Source of the DNA: Jiangella anatolica
GTDB taxonomy: Bacteria; Actinomycetota; Actinomycetes; Jiangellales; Jiangellaceae
Direction: 5' to 3'
Length of the DNA: 52,992 nt
Assembly: GCF_003236295.1 (NCBI RefSeq)
Contig: NZ_POTW01000041.1
Span: 1 to 52,992, forward strand
The notes beneath the pieces were generated by a model, which made no database searches, was not told the origin of the DNA, and was given only the letters and a program-made list of their open reading frames with translations. The position numbers and the translations under genes were made by a program. Shown in pieces: positions 1 to 8,101 of the stretch; position 1 is the stretch's first letter; each line of letters begins with the position of its first letter.

Positions 1-106
1 ACCACAATCCCCCAGCACCCCACCGCGCTTGGACTTGAGGCGCGTCACCGCGCCCCCGACAATCGAAACAGCAGGGGCCGCCCACCACTGTCGCCAAGCG
101 GCGAAC

Positions 107-1399
107 TCACCGACTGAGCAACCCCACCAACGCCACGGCTTCAACACTGCGAACCCCCGGCCGCCGCACCCCGTCAGCCACCTCGCGGTCGGACGACACC
201 ACGACAACGGGCCGGCCCTGGGGCTCGGCCCGGACCAACCGCCGGATCAGCTCGTCCGCCGTCTGTCCCGTCGGGCTGAACCGCACCCGGATGCCCGTCC
301 CCGGCACGGGCGGCGGGACCGTCACATCCGCACCGTCGAAGACGAGCGTCACCTCGGCGCCCGTCCGGGCGGCCACCGCCGCCAGGCCTTGCGCGAGCCG
401 CGACCGTTGCGCGTCCAGCGGCATGGCCGGCCACGCAGTCTTCGTGACGTTGTAGCCGTCGACGATCAGGTGCACCCGGGGCAGCGACAGCAGCTCGTCC
501 AGATAGCCGGGTTCGTCAGCGGCCCTGGCCCGGCCGACGGCGCCGCCGTCGAGGGGTCCGCCCGGTACCGCGGCCTCGACGGTGTCCGCCGGCGCAAGGG
601 TGGACGCCGGCAGCGCGAGCTCGCGCCGGAGCCCGGCAGCCGCGTCGCCCAGGGTGTCGAGCAGCAGCGCCAGCCGCGCGGTGCCGAGCCCGCGCTCGGC
701 CCGGCCGGTACGCCGGGCCGCCTCCAGGGCCGCCTCGGCGTCGGCCAGGCGGGCCCGCAGGCGGCGCGCCTCGGTCTCGGCGCTGCGCAGCGCCGCCCGC
801 GTCTCCGCCAGCTCGCGGCCGGCCTGCTCCTGCTCGTCGTGCTCCTGCTGCCGCGCCTCGCTCAGCCGCTCCCGCGTTTCCTGCACCCGCCGCCGCAGCG
901 TGGTGTTCTCGTTCTTGAGCCGGTCGATCTCCGCGCGCATCGTCGTGCGCATCTCGCGGGTGGTGGCGCGCGCCGCGTCGAGCTGCTCGCGCAGCCGCTC
1001 GGCCGCCGCCGCCTCGCGCGTCAGCCGGGCAGCGTCGTCGCCCTCGCGGACGGTCGCGGCGGCGGTCTCGACCATCGCCTCCCAGCCGTCCGGCCTCAGG
1101 AGATAGGCGAGGACGGCGACGTCGACGGGGTCGGCGGCGGGCGGCGCCGTGCCGGCCTCCAGTGCCTGCGCGAGCGCCGGATCGGCAGCAGAAGCCGCGT
1201 CGAGCACGCGCCGACGAAAGCCCGGCTCGGTGTCCAGGGCCGCCGCGATCGCGGCGCCGCCGAGCCGGGCCCGCTTGGCCGCCGCGAACTTCGCGACCGG
1301 CCGCAGCACACCGGGCACGTCCGCCGCGGGCAGGGCGCCGAGCACGTCAGACCCGAGCGCGACCAGCCGCGCCCGTACCGCGTCGGGCAGTGTGCTCAC
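107..1399 (-). CDS. NYN (PIN-like) domain protein with long coiled coil
   Basis: 430 aa starting at GTG 1399, whose codon overlaps the stop of the upstream zinc-ribbon gene (GTGA), which decides the start. Residues about 125-232 are a heptad-rich charged coiled coil. Residues about 309-430 form an NYN/YacP-type nuclease domain that opens with VHLIVDGYNV and has later acidic positions in VFDGAD and SSDREVAD, as expected for a PIN-like metal site. The family is conserved in actinobacteria and predicted to be RNA-binding or RNA-cleaving; the substrate is unknown. The longer in-frame extension upstream of 1399 is Arg-rich and antisense-like, so I exclude it. The domain call is secure and the biochemical role is inferred. 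Confidence 0.85.
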   Translation of the reverse strand: MSTLPDAVRARLVALGSDVLGALPAADVPGVLRPVAKFAAAKRARLGGAAIAAALDTEPGFRRRVLDAASAADPALAQALEAGTAPPAADPVDVAVLAYLLRPDGWEAMVETAAATVREGDDAARLTREAAAAERLREQLDAARATTREMRTTMRAEIDRLKNENTTLRRRVQETRERLSEARQQEHDEQEQAGRELAETRAALRSAETEARRLRARLADAEAALEAARRTGRAERGLGTARLALLLDTLGDAAAGLRRELALPASTLAPADTVEAAVPGGPLDGGAVGRARAADEPGYLDELLSLPRVHLIVDGYNVTKTAWPAMPLDAQRSRLAQGLAAVAARTGAEVTLVFDGADVTVPPPVPGTGIRVRFSPTGQTADELIRRLVRAEPQGRPVVVVSSDREVADGVRRPGVRSVEAVALVGLLSR

Positions 1400-1632
1400 G
1401 CGGAGTCTGGCCGCGCGACCAGCTCCACCGTTCCCTCGCCGCCGCACCACCGGCAGACCACGCGCTCGACGGACTCGGCCAGGACGTCGGTCTCCTCGAC
1501 CTTCGGCTCGCCGGCGAGGTCGACGTGGACGTACTCGCGCACGCGGCTGGACCGCACGACGTCGAACCGGGTCAGGTTGCCGCACTGCGCGCAGCGCCAC
1601 CGAGTGGTCTCGGTCGGCTGGGGAACGGGCAT
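1396..1632 (-). CDS. Small zinc-ribbon-like protein
   Basis: 78 aa from ATG 1632, preceded by a GAGGAGC ribosome-binding site. Two CxxC pairs (C14/C17 and C60/C63) would bind one zinc. The spacer between them contains a YVHVDL strand and is otherwise acidic. The stop overlaps the GTG of the NYN gene, so the two are translationally coupled and probably act together. A TACGCT hexamer around 1675-1680 (read on the minus strand) is a possible -10. I recognise it as a conserved actinobacterial hypothetical rather than a named family; nucleic-acid binding is an inference from the ribbon. Confidence 0.75.
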   Translation of the reverse strand: MPVPQPTETTRWRCAQCGNLTRFDVVRSSRVREYVHVDLAGEPKVEETDVLAESVERVVCRWCGGEGTVELVARPDSA

Positions 1633-1769
1633 GGGCTGCTCCTCGACGTCGGTTCTCCGGACGTGTTCCCGCCCAGCGTAGGCCGTACCCCGGCGGGTCG
1701 CGCCCGGAGATTGTCAGTGCCGCTGCCTACTGTGCGATCAGGTGGCCGACGAACCGGAAGGGGTGGGCG

Positions 1770-3512
1770 ATGACGGCCGTGGCCATCCAGGGCACGCTCG
1801 ACGAGATCGGCATGCCGCTGGTCTCCACCACGTTCGTCGTCGTCGACCTGGAGACGACGGGCGGCGCGCCGGACGGCAACGAGATCACCGAGATCGGCGC
1901 GGTGAAGGTCCGCGGCGGCGAGGTCGTCGGCGAGTTCGACACGCTGGTGCGCCCGGCCTCGGCGATCCCGCCGTTCATCGCGGTGCTGACGGGCATCACC
2001 GACCACATGGTGGCCAGCGCGCCGCGCATCGGCTCGGTGCTGCCGGCGTTCCTGGAGTTCGCCCGAGGCAGCGTCATCGTCGCCCACAACGCGCCGTTCG
2101 ACGTCGGGTTCCTGCGGGCCGCGTGCGACCTGACCGGCCGGGCGTGGCCTGCGTTCCAGGTGCTCGACACCGCGCGGCTGGCCCGCCGGGTGCTCTCCCG
2201 CGACGAGGCCCGCGACTGCAAGCTGTCCACGCTGGCCCGGCTCTTCCGCGCCTCGACGACGCCCAACCACCGGGCGCTGGCCGACGCCCGGGCGACCGTC
2301 GACGTGCTGCACGGGCTGCTGGAGCGGCTCGGCAACGTCGGCGTGCACACCGTCGAGGAGCTGGCGCTCTGGCAGAGCAAGGTCACCGCGGCGCAGCGGC
2401 AGAAGCGGCACCTGTCCGAGCAGCTGCCGCACGCCCCCGGCGTCTACCTGTTCACTGCGCCCGACGGCGAGACGCTCTACGTCGGCAAGAGCAAGGACAT
2501 GCGCACCCGCGTGCGCACCTATTTCACCGCGTCGGAGACCCGGCCGCGGATGACCGAGATGGTCTCCATCGCCACCGGCGTCACCGGCATCCAGTGCGCC
2601 ACGCCGCTGGAGGCCGAGGTTCGCGAGCTGCGGCTGATCGCCGAGCGCAAGCCTCGGTACAACCGGCGCTCGCGCTTCCCCGAACGCGGCAGCTGGCTCA
2701 AGCTCACCGTCGAGGCGTTCCCGCGGCTCTCGCTGGTCCGGCAGGTCCGCGACGACGGCTCGGCCTACCTCGGCCCGTTCGGGTCCCGGCGCATCGCCGA
2801 GGCCGCGATGACGGCGATCCACGAGGCGGTCCCGATCCGCCAGTGCACGCAGCGGCTGTCCGCGTCGCCGTCGTCGGCGGCCTGCATCCTGGCCGACATG
2901 GGCCGCTGCGGCGCGCCGTGCACGGGCCGGGAGTCGGCGACGGAGTACGCGGTCCACGTCGACCAGGTGCGCGAGGCGTTCACCGGCGATCCGGGCCCGC
3001 TGGTGCGCCGGCTGCTGGAGCGCATCACGGTGCTGGCCGGCCAGGAACGCTACGAGGAGGCCGCGGTCCGGCGCGACCGGCTGGCGACGCTGGTCCGGTC
3101 GCTGGTGCGCTCGCAGCGGATGGCGTCGCTGGCGTCGGTGCCACAGCTGGTGGCGGCGCGACGCCGTGAGGTGGGTGGGTGGGAGCTGCACGTCGTCCGG
3201 TACGGCCGGCTGGCCGGCGCCGAGGTCACCCCGGCCGGCGTCGACCCGCGCCCGGCCGTCGAGGCGCTCGTCGCGACGGCCGAGACGGTGCGCCCGGCTC
3301 CGTCGCCGCTGCCCGCGGCGACCGCCGAGGAGACCGAGTGCGTGCTGCGCTGGCTGGAGACGCCAGGCACCCGGCTGGTCCGTGTCGACGGCGTCTGGAC
3401 GCTGCCGTGGCCCGGCGCGGCCGGCTACTCCGCCGTCGCCGACGCCCGCGACGACGACCAGCGCGCGGCCCGTCCGTTCGCCGACCGCCGTCCCCTGCGG
3501 CCGCTGCGCTGA
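1770..3512 (+). CDS. DEDDh 3'-5' exonuclease fused to UvrC-like GIY-YIG nuclease
   Basis: 580 aa from ATG 1770, with a purine-rich GGAAGGGG Shine-Dalgarno just upstream. The N-terminal part is a DnaQ/epsilon-like exonuclease: VVDLETTG (D26, E28), then HNAPFDVGFL, and an HRALADAR motif near residue 167 that marks the DEDDh type. A GIY-YIG domain begins about residue 217 (GVYLF, LYVGKSKDMRTRV) and resembles the N-terminal half of UvrC. A short UVR-like helical pair lies near residues 410-450. The C-terminal UvrC endonuclease and HhH regions are absent. This fusion is characteristic of actinobacteria (Mycobacterium Rv2191 type) and is presumed to act in DNA repair. It stands alone, transcribed away from the zinc-ribbon/NYN pair. 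Confidence 0.9.
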   Translation: MTAVAIQGTLDEIGMPLVSTTFVVVDLETTGGAPDGNEITEIGAVKVRGGEVVGEFDTLVRPASAIPPFIAVLTGITDHMVASAPRIGSVLPAFLEFARGSVIVAHNAPFDVGFLRAACDLTGRAWPAFQVLDTARLARRVLSRDEARDCKLSTLARLFRASTTPNHRALADARATVDVLHGLLERLGNVGVHTVEELALWQSKVTAAQRQKRHLSEQLPHAPGVYLFTAPDGETLYVGKSKDMRTRVRTYFTASETRPRMTEMVSIATGVTGIQCATPLEAEVRELRLIAERKPRYNRRSRFPERGSWLKLTVEAFPRLSLVRQVRDDGSAYLGPFGSRRIAEAAMTAIHEAVPIRQCTQRLSASPSSAACILADMGRCGAPCTGRESATEYAVHVDQVREAFTGDPGPLVRRLLERITVLAGQERYEEAAVRRDRLATLVRSLVRSQRMASLASVPQLVAARRREVGGWELHVVRYGRLAGAEVTPAGVDPRPAVEALVATAETVRPAPSPLPAATAEETECVLRWLETPGTRLVRVDGVWTLPWPGAAGYSAVADARDDDQRAARPFADRRPLRPLR

Positions 3513-3559
3513 GCCGGGTAATGTCGGCGCCGAACCGGTACACCCCGAGGAGACATCAC

Positions 3560-3841
3560 GTGATCACCGCCATCGTGTTCATCCAGGCCGACGTCGCGCG
3601 CATCCCCGAGGTCGCGGCGGAGATCGCCGCCCTCGACGGCGTCAGCGAGGTGTACTCCGTCACCGGCGAGATCGACCTCGTCGCGCTGGTCCGGGTCCGG
3701 ACCCACGAGGCGATCGCCGAGGTCGTCGCCGACCAGCTGAACAAGGTCGAGGGTGTGCTCAACACCGAGACGCACATCGCGTTCCGGACCTACTCCAAGC
3801 ACGACCTCGAGGCCGCCTTCGCCCTCGGCGCCGAGGACTGA
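3560..3841 (+). CDS. Lrp/AsnC ligand-binding (RAM) domain protein
   Basis: 93 aa from GTG 3560, with GAGGAG at 3547-3552 as Shine-Dalgarno; a TAATGT hexamer near 3518 could be the -10. The protein is a lone regulator-of-amino-acid-metabolism domain: the βαββαβ pattern includes VYSVTGEIDLVALVRV and ends with the typical TETHIAFRTYS. There is no helix-turn-helix, so it cannot bind DNA by itself. Such stand-alone domains bind amino acids or partner with full Lrp proteins. It converges on trpD with only 5 bp between the stops. The link to tryptophan is suggested by context only. Confidence 0.9.
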   Translation: MITAIVFIQADVARIPEVAAEIAALDGVSEVYSVTGEIDLVALVRVRTHEAIAEVVADQLNKVEGVLNTETHIAFRTYSKHDLEAAFALGAED

Positions 3842-3846
3842 CGCCG

Positions 3847-4884
3847 TCAGGCCGACGCGGCGGCGATCCAGCGGTCCAGCAGCCGCTCGGCCGCACCGGA
3901 GTCGACGGCGGCCGCGGCCTTCTCCAGCCCCGCCGCCAGCCGGTCGGTCAGCGGCGCGTCCAGCCCCTCGAACGCCGCCAGCCCGGCCGCCGCGTTGAGC
4001 AGCACCGCGTCGCGCACCGGGCCCTTCTCACCGCCGACGAACCGGCGGGCCACGCCGACGTTGTAGGCGACGTCACCGCCGCGCAGCGCCTCGGCCGGCA
4101 CCGGCTCGATGCCCAGCGACGCCGGGTCGAACCGCTCCTCGGTCACCTCGCCGTCGCGCACCACCCACACCCGCGACGTCGTCGTGGTGGTGAGCTCGTC
4201 GAGGCCGTCGTCGCCGCGGAAGACCAGGGCGGACGTCCCCCGTCCGGCCAGCACGCCGGCGATCAGCGCCGCCACCCGCGCGTCGGCCACCCCGACGGCC
4301 TGGGCGCTGGGCCGGGCCGGGTTGGCCATCGGGCCGAGCATGTTGAACGTCGTCTGGATGCCCAGCTCGCTGCGGGCCGTCGACGCGTGCCGCAGCGACG
4401 GGTGGAACGCCGGCGCGAAGCAGAACGTGATGCCGGCCTCGACGGCGATCTCCGCGACCCGCGCGGGCGGCAGGTCCAGCCGGATGCCGAGCCCTTCGAG
4501 CAGGTCGGCCGAGCCGCACAGCGACGACGCCGCGCGGTTGCCGTGCTTGACGACGCGCGCGCCTGCCCCGGCCGCGGCGATCGCGGCCATGGTGGAGATG
4601 TTGACGGTGTGCGCGCGGTCTCCGCCGGTGCCGACGATGTCCAGCGCGGGCCCGGGGTCGGGGAACGGCGTCGCGACCTCGTACATGGCCTGGACCAGGC
4701 CCTCGAGCTCGGTGACCGTCTCACCCTTGGCACGCAGCGCGACCGCGAAGCCGGCGATCTGCACCGGCGTCGCCTCGCCGCGCATGATCTCGCCCATCGC
4801 CCAGGCGGCCGCCTCGGTGGAGAGGTCCTCGCGGTGGACGAGCGCCGTCAGGACGGCGGGCCAGGTCTGCTGCGTCTCGCTCAT
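3847..4884 (-). CDS. trpD: Anthranilate phosphoribosyltransferase
   Basis: 345 aa from ATG 4884. The enzyme transfers phosphoribose from PRPP to anthranilate in tryptophan biosynthesis. The PRPP-binding signature [14 protein letters not shown] and the glycine-rich KHGNRAASS segment are intact, as is the [10 protein letters not shown] region, and the length is normal for the family. Its start codon overlaps the stop of the upstream receiver-like gene (ATGA), indicating translational coupling. No other trp genes are in the window, so it is an orphan trpD separated from the main pathway operon, as in other actinomycetes where it sits beside the qcr/cta genes. Confidence 0.97.
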   Translation of the reverse strand: MSETQQTWPAVLTALVHREDLSTEAAAWAMGEIMRGEATPVQIAGFAVALRAKGETVTELEGLVQAMYEVATPFPDPGPALDIVGTGGDRAHTVNISTMAAIAAAGAGARVVKHGNRAASSLCGSADLLEGLGIRLDLPPARVAEIAVEAGITFCFAPAFHPSLRHASTARSELGIQTTFNMLGPMANPARPSAQAVGVADARVAALIAGVLAGRGTSALVFRGDDGLDELTTTTTSRVWVVRDGEVTEERFDPASLGIEPVPAEALRGGDVAYNVGVARRFVGGEKGPVRDAVLLNAAAGLAAFEGLDAPLTDRLAAGLEKAAAAVDSGAAERLLDRWIAAASA

Positions 4885-5300
4885 GATGTGGCGGGGACGC
4901 CGGCGGAGCGGCGCCGCATGAGGTCGGCCACGGCATTCGCGACGGCGATGGGGTCCAGCGGGTGCGACACGACGGACTCCGCGCGCGACCAGGTCGCCAG
5001 CCACGCGTCCTGCGGCCGGCCGATCAGCACCAGCACCGGCGGAGCGTTGTAGATCTCCTCCTTGATGGTGCGGGCCAGGCCCATGCCGCCGGCCGGGACC
5101 GCCTCGCCGTCGAGGACGGCGACGTCGATGCCGCCGGCGTCGAGCGTCCGGATCGCGACGGCTGGGGTGGCGACCTCGACGAACTCGACCTTCGGCAGGT
5201 CCGCCGCCGGGCGCCGGCCGACGGCCAGCCGCACCTGCTCGCGCGTCGTGCGGTCGTCGCTGTAGACGAGGATCGTCATGGTCGGCTCGGTGCTGCTCAT
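4881..5300 (-). CDS. Atypical response-regulator receiver-like protein
   Basis: 139 aa from the codon at 5300, with a GAGGG Shine-Dalgarno about 8 nt upstream; an in-frame ATG at 5279 is an alternative start. The fold pattern is receiver-like: β1 MTILVYSDD, then [11 protein letters not shown] carrying the position of the phospho-accepting Asp, then VLVLIGRP. The conserved Lys of true receivers is replaced in the SHPLDP loop, and there is no output domain, so phosphorylation is doubtful. It is the first gene of a two-gene unit with trpD and is divergent from ctaE. Homologues sit at the same place in Streptomyces. The function is unknown. Confidence 0.8.
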   Translation of the reverse strand: MSSTEPTMTILVYSDDRTTREQVRLAVGRRPAADLPKVEFVEVATPAVAIRTLDAGGIDVAVLDGEAVPAGGMGLARTIKEEIYNAPPVLVLIGRPQDAWLATWSRAESVVSHPLDPIAVANAVADLMRRRSAGVPATS

Positions 5301-5402
5301 CCTGCGGGCCCTCGCTGGAATCAGTCGTGGTGGCTGGCGGTCGGAACGATGGTACCGGTGCGCGCGTTGTCACCGGCGAGGGCGCTGCCGCGTCCGCATA
5401 GT

Positions 5403-5424
5403 GAGGTAAGGCTTGCTTTACCTC
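5403..5424. promoter_or_regulatory. Iron-box-like inverted repeat upstream of ctaE-qcrCAB
   Basis: Arms GAGGTAAGG (5403-5411) and CTTTACCTC (5416-5424) form a 9-bp inverted repeat with one mismatch and a CTTG centre. The half sites resemble IdeR/DmdR/DtxR boxes (AGGTWAGGCT). The centre is 4 nt rather than 1 nt, so it is not a canonical 19-bp box. It lies about 94 bp before ctaE and about 100 bp before the divergent receiver-like gene. Confidence 0.45.
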
Positions 5425-5504
5425 TGGCGCTGCGGCGAGTATCCACAGGGACACGCCGGGGCGTCTCACCCCGGGGTCCTGTCGTGCTCGCGAAGAGCGA
5501 CCGA

Positions 5505-5510
5505 CATAAT
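5505..5510 (+). promoter_or_regulatory. Predicted -10 box of ctaE (leaderless)
   Basis: CATAAT lies seven nucleotides before GTG 5518. In actinobacteria a TANNNT-like hexamer at this distance places the transcription start on the start codon itself. No clear -35 was seen. This element also decides the choice of GTG 5518 over ATG 5509. Confidence 0.5.
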
Positions 5511-5517
5511 GACGGGC

Positions 5518-6156
5518 GTGGCTTCTGCAACCGCCGTCGACGCTGCCCACACGCGGCAACCCGAGCGACCGAATCTCGTCGCCGTCGGGGTGATCGTGTG
5601 GCTGTCCAGTGAGCTGATGTTCTTCGCGGCCCTCTTCGCGATCTACTTCACGCTCCGGTCCAACGCCCCCGCCCTCTGGGACCAGCAGTCCGAGCTGCTC
5701 AACGTCCCATTCTCGCTGCTGAACACCACCGTTCTGGTGCTGTCGTCCGTCACCTGCCAGTTGGGCGTGCTGCGGGCCGAGCGGGGGCAGGTCGGCCGGC
5801 TGGGCAGCCTGCTGCAGGTCGGCAAGTGGGGCATGCGCGAGTGGTTCGTGCTGACGTTCCTCATGGGCGCGTTCTTCATCGGCGGCCAGGTGTTCGAGTA
5901 CGCCGAGCTGGCGATGCACGAGGGCCTGACGCTGTCCAGCGACCCGTACGGCTCGATCTTCTACCTCGCCACCGGGTTCCACGGCCTGCACGTCACGCTC
6001 GGCCTCATCGCGTTCCTGTTCCTCCTGGGCCGCACCTACATGACGCGCCGGTTCACCCACGAGCAGGCGACCAGCACGATCGTCGTGTCCTACTACTGGC
6101 ACTTCGTCGACGTCGTGTGGATCGCCCTGTTCCTCACCATCTACGTGGTCAAGTGA
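5518..6156 (+). CDS. ctaE: Cytochrome c oxidase subunit III
   Basis: 212 aa from GTG 5518; ATG 5509 is in frame and possible. This is subunit III of the aa3-type oxidase, an integral membrane protein with about five helices. It shows the family segments [49 protein letters not shown] and the terminal [15 protein letters not shown]. It is the first gene of ctaE-qcrC-qcrA-qcrB, an order typical of actinobacteria in which the bc1 and aa3 complexes form a supercomplex. qcrC follows 11 bp downstream with its own Shine-Dalgarno. Confidence 0.95.
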   Translation: MASATAVDAAHTRQPERPNLVAVGVIVWLSSELMFFAALFAIYFTLRSNAPALWDQQSELLNVPFSLLNTTVLVLSSVTCQLGVLRAERGQVGRLGSLLQVGKWGMREWFVLTFLMGAFFIGGQVFEYAELAMHEGLTLSSDPYGSIFYLATGFHGLHVTLGLIAFLFLLGRTYMTRRFTHEQATSTIVVSYYWHFVDVVWIALFLTIYVVK

Positions 6157-6167
6157 CGAGGAGAGAC

Positions 6168-7019
6168 GTGCCCAGATCGTTGCCCGGCCGATCCCGCGGC
6201 TCGTGGATCGGGCGGCTGCTGTCCAGCCGGCGACGGCACCCGCTCGCCGCCATCGCCGTTCTGGTCGCCGTGCTGTTCACCGCCGGCGGCGCGTACGCCG
6301 CGCTGGCGCCGTCGACCACGCAGAACGTCCAGGCCGCCTCGTCCACGCAGATCGAAGAGGGCCGGCAGCTGTTCGCGGTCGGCTGCTCGTCCTGCCACGG
6401 GCTCAACGGCGAGGGCCAGGTCCAGGAGGACGGCGAGGTCCTCGGCCCGTCGCTGATCGGCGTCGGCGCCGCCTCCGTCGACTTCCAGGTCGGCACCGGC
6501 CGGATGCCGCTGGCGGCCCCGTCGGCGCAGGCCGAGCGGAAGCCCCCCTCGTACAACCAGCGTCAGATCGACTCGCTGTCGGCGTTCGTCGCGTCGCTGG
6601 CGCCCGGGCCGGCCGAGCCGGACGAGGAGTGGCTGGACACCTCGCAGGGCAACGTCGCGCGCGGTGGCGAGCTGTTCCGCACCAACTGCTCGCAGTGCCA
6701 CAACACCACCGGCCAGGGCGGCGCGCTGACGATGGGCCAGTTCGCGCCGAACCTCACCGGCGTCGAGCCCAAGCACATCTACGAAGCCATGATCACCGGC
6801 CCGCAGGCGATGCCGGTGTTCAACGACAACACGGTCACCCCCGAGGACAAGCGCGACATCATCGCGTTCCTCGAGAGCGTGCAGAACGAGCCCGACCCGG
6901 GCGGTCTCGCCATCGGGCGGGCCGGCCCGGTCGCCGAGGGCCTCTGGGCGTGGCTGGTCGGTATCGGCCTGCTGATCGGCATGGCCACCTGGATCGTGAC
7001 GAGGTCGTCCAAGGCATGA
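6168..7019 (+). CDS. qcrC: Diheme cytochrome c subunit of the bcc complex
   Basis: 283 aa from GTG 6168 with GAGGAGAG just upstream. An N-terminal membrane segment (about residues 23-44) is followed by two class I cytochrome c domains with heme motifs CSSCH (C73, C76, H77) and CSQCH (C174, C177, H178). Late Met residues in TGPQAMPVF and GTGRMPLAA are likely axial ligands. A second membrane helix lies near the C-terminus ([19 protein letters not shown]), as in QcrC. The two hemes pass electrons from the Rieske protein directly to CtaC, replacing a soluble cytochrome c. The stop overlaps the ATG of qcrA. Confidence 0.96.
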   Translation: MPRSLPGRSRGSWIGRLLSSRRRHPLAAIAVLVAVLFTAGGAYAALAPSTTQNVQAASSTQIEEGRQLFAVGCSSCHGLNGEGQVQEDGEVLGPSLIGVGAASVDFQVGTGRMPLAAPSAQAERKPPSYNQRQIDSLSAFVASLAPGPAEPDEEWLDTSQGNVARGGELFRTNCSQCHNTTGQGGALTMGQFAPNLTGVEPKHIYEAMITGPQAMPVFNDNTVTPEDKRDIIAFLESVQNEPDPGGLAIGRAGPVAEGLWAWLVGIGLLIGMATWIVTRSSKA

Positions 7020-8101
7020 GCACGCACAACGAGAACCCCAGCGGAGACGAGCACGCGATCGTCCCCCACGGTGACCACTCCCTGGCGCCGGCGGACCCGA
7101 TCGCCGACCCCGGGCTGCACCACGACGAGCCGCGTCTGACCGACGTCGAACCGAAGGCCGAGCGACGCGCCGAGCGCCAGGTGGCCGGCATGTTCGCGCT
7201 GGCCTCGCTGCTCACCGTCGCGTTCATCGTCTTCTACGTGGTCGTCGGGATCCATCCCGACGACCCGCACGACGGCGTGGACGTCGGCGACGTGCAGGTG
7301 TCGAACCTGACGCTCGGCCTGACCCTCGGCCTGGCGCTGTTCCTCGTCGGCGCCGGCGCCGTCCAGTGGGCCCGGTCGCTGATGACGTCGCCGGAGGTCG
7401 TGCACGAGCGCCACGAGCTGCGCAGCGACGACGAGACCCGCGCGGCCACGCTGAACGACTTCGAGACCGGCACCGAGGAGACCGGCTTCGGCCGGCGCAA
7501 GCTGATCCGCAACTCGCTGCTCGGCGCGCTGGCGCTGCTGCCGCTGCCCGCGGTGATCCTGCTGCGCGACCTCGGCCCGAACACCGGCGGGACGCCCGCG
7601 CAGCGCAAGGAGCACACGATCTGGGCCGAGGGCGTGCGCGTCCTCACCGACGTGACGTTCATGCCCATCCGCGCCGCCGACCTCGAGATCGGCCAGCTGG
7701 TCAACGCCATGCCGGCGACGTTCGAGGAGCTGCCCGAGCACGGCCCGGAGCGCATCAACGAGCGCGCCAAGTCGCCGGTCATGCTCGTCCGCATGCTGCC
7801 CGAGGACCTCCACATCGCCGAGGGCCGCGAGAACTGGGGCGTCGACGGCATCCTGGCCTACTCCAAGATCTGCACGCACGTCGGCTGCCCGATCAGCCTC
7901 TACGAGCAGACCACGCACCACATGCTCTGCCCGTGCCACCAGTCCACGTTCGACCTGTCGGACAACGGCAAGGTGATCTTCGGCCCGGCGGCGCGGAGCC
8001 TCCCGCAGCTGCCGATCGCCGTAGACTCGGAGGGCTACCTGGTCGCGCAGAGCGACTTCACCGAGCCCGTCGGGCCGAGCTACTGGGAGCGCACGCGATG
8101 A
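7016..8101 (+). CDS. qcrA: Rieske iron-sulfur subunit of the bcc complex
   Basis: 361 aa, start fixed by the ATGA overlap with qcrC. The N-terminus is hydrophilic and rich in His and Asp. Three hydrophobic helices follow (FALASLLTVAFIVFYVVVGI, LTLGLTLGLALFLVGAGAV, LLGALALLPLPAVILL), the three-helix anchor typical of actinobacterial QcrA. The C-terminal Rieske domain binds a [2Fe-2S] cluster through CTHVGC and CPCHQS. It oxidises menaquinol together with QcrB and passes electrons to QcrC. The stop overlaps the ATG of qcrB. Confidence 0.97.
   Translation: MSTHNENPSGDEHAIVPHGDHSLAPADPIADPGLHHDEPRLTDVEPKAERRAERQVAGMFALASLLTVAFIVFYVVVGIHPDDPHDGVDVGDVQVSNLTLGLTLGLALFLVGAGAVQWARSLMTSPEVVHERHELRSDDETRAATLNDFETGTEETGFGRRKLIRNSLLGALALLPLPAVILLRDLGPNTGGTPAQRKEHTIWAEGVRVLTDVTFMPIRAADLEIGQLVNAMPATFEELPEHGPERINERAKSPVMLVRMLPEDLHIAEGRENWGVDGILAYSKICTHVGCPISLYEQTTHHMLCPCHQSTFDLSDNGKVIFGPAARSLPQLPIAVDSEGYLVAQSDFTEPVGPSYWERTR

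Noticed and set aside
1400-1600. 67-codon N-terminal extension of the NYN protein
   Set aside because: Arg-rich, antisense-like, and overlaps the zinc-ribbon gene; the GTGA coupling at 1396-1399 gives a better start.
5439-5447. DnaA box GTATCCACA near ctaE
   Set aside because: Single copy with one mismatch; expected by chance, unlike the exact pair at 12881-12918.
4885-6102. Minus-strand extension upstream of trpD opposite ctaE
   Set aside because: Antisense to ctaE and out of family; trpD start is fixed by the ATGA overlap at 4884.
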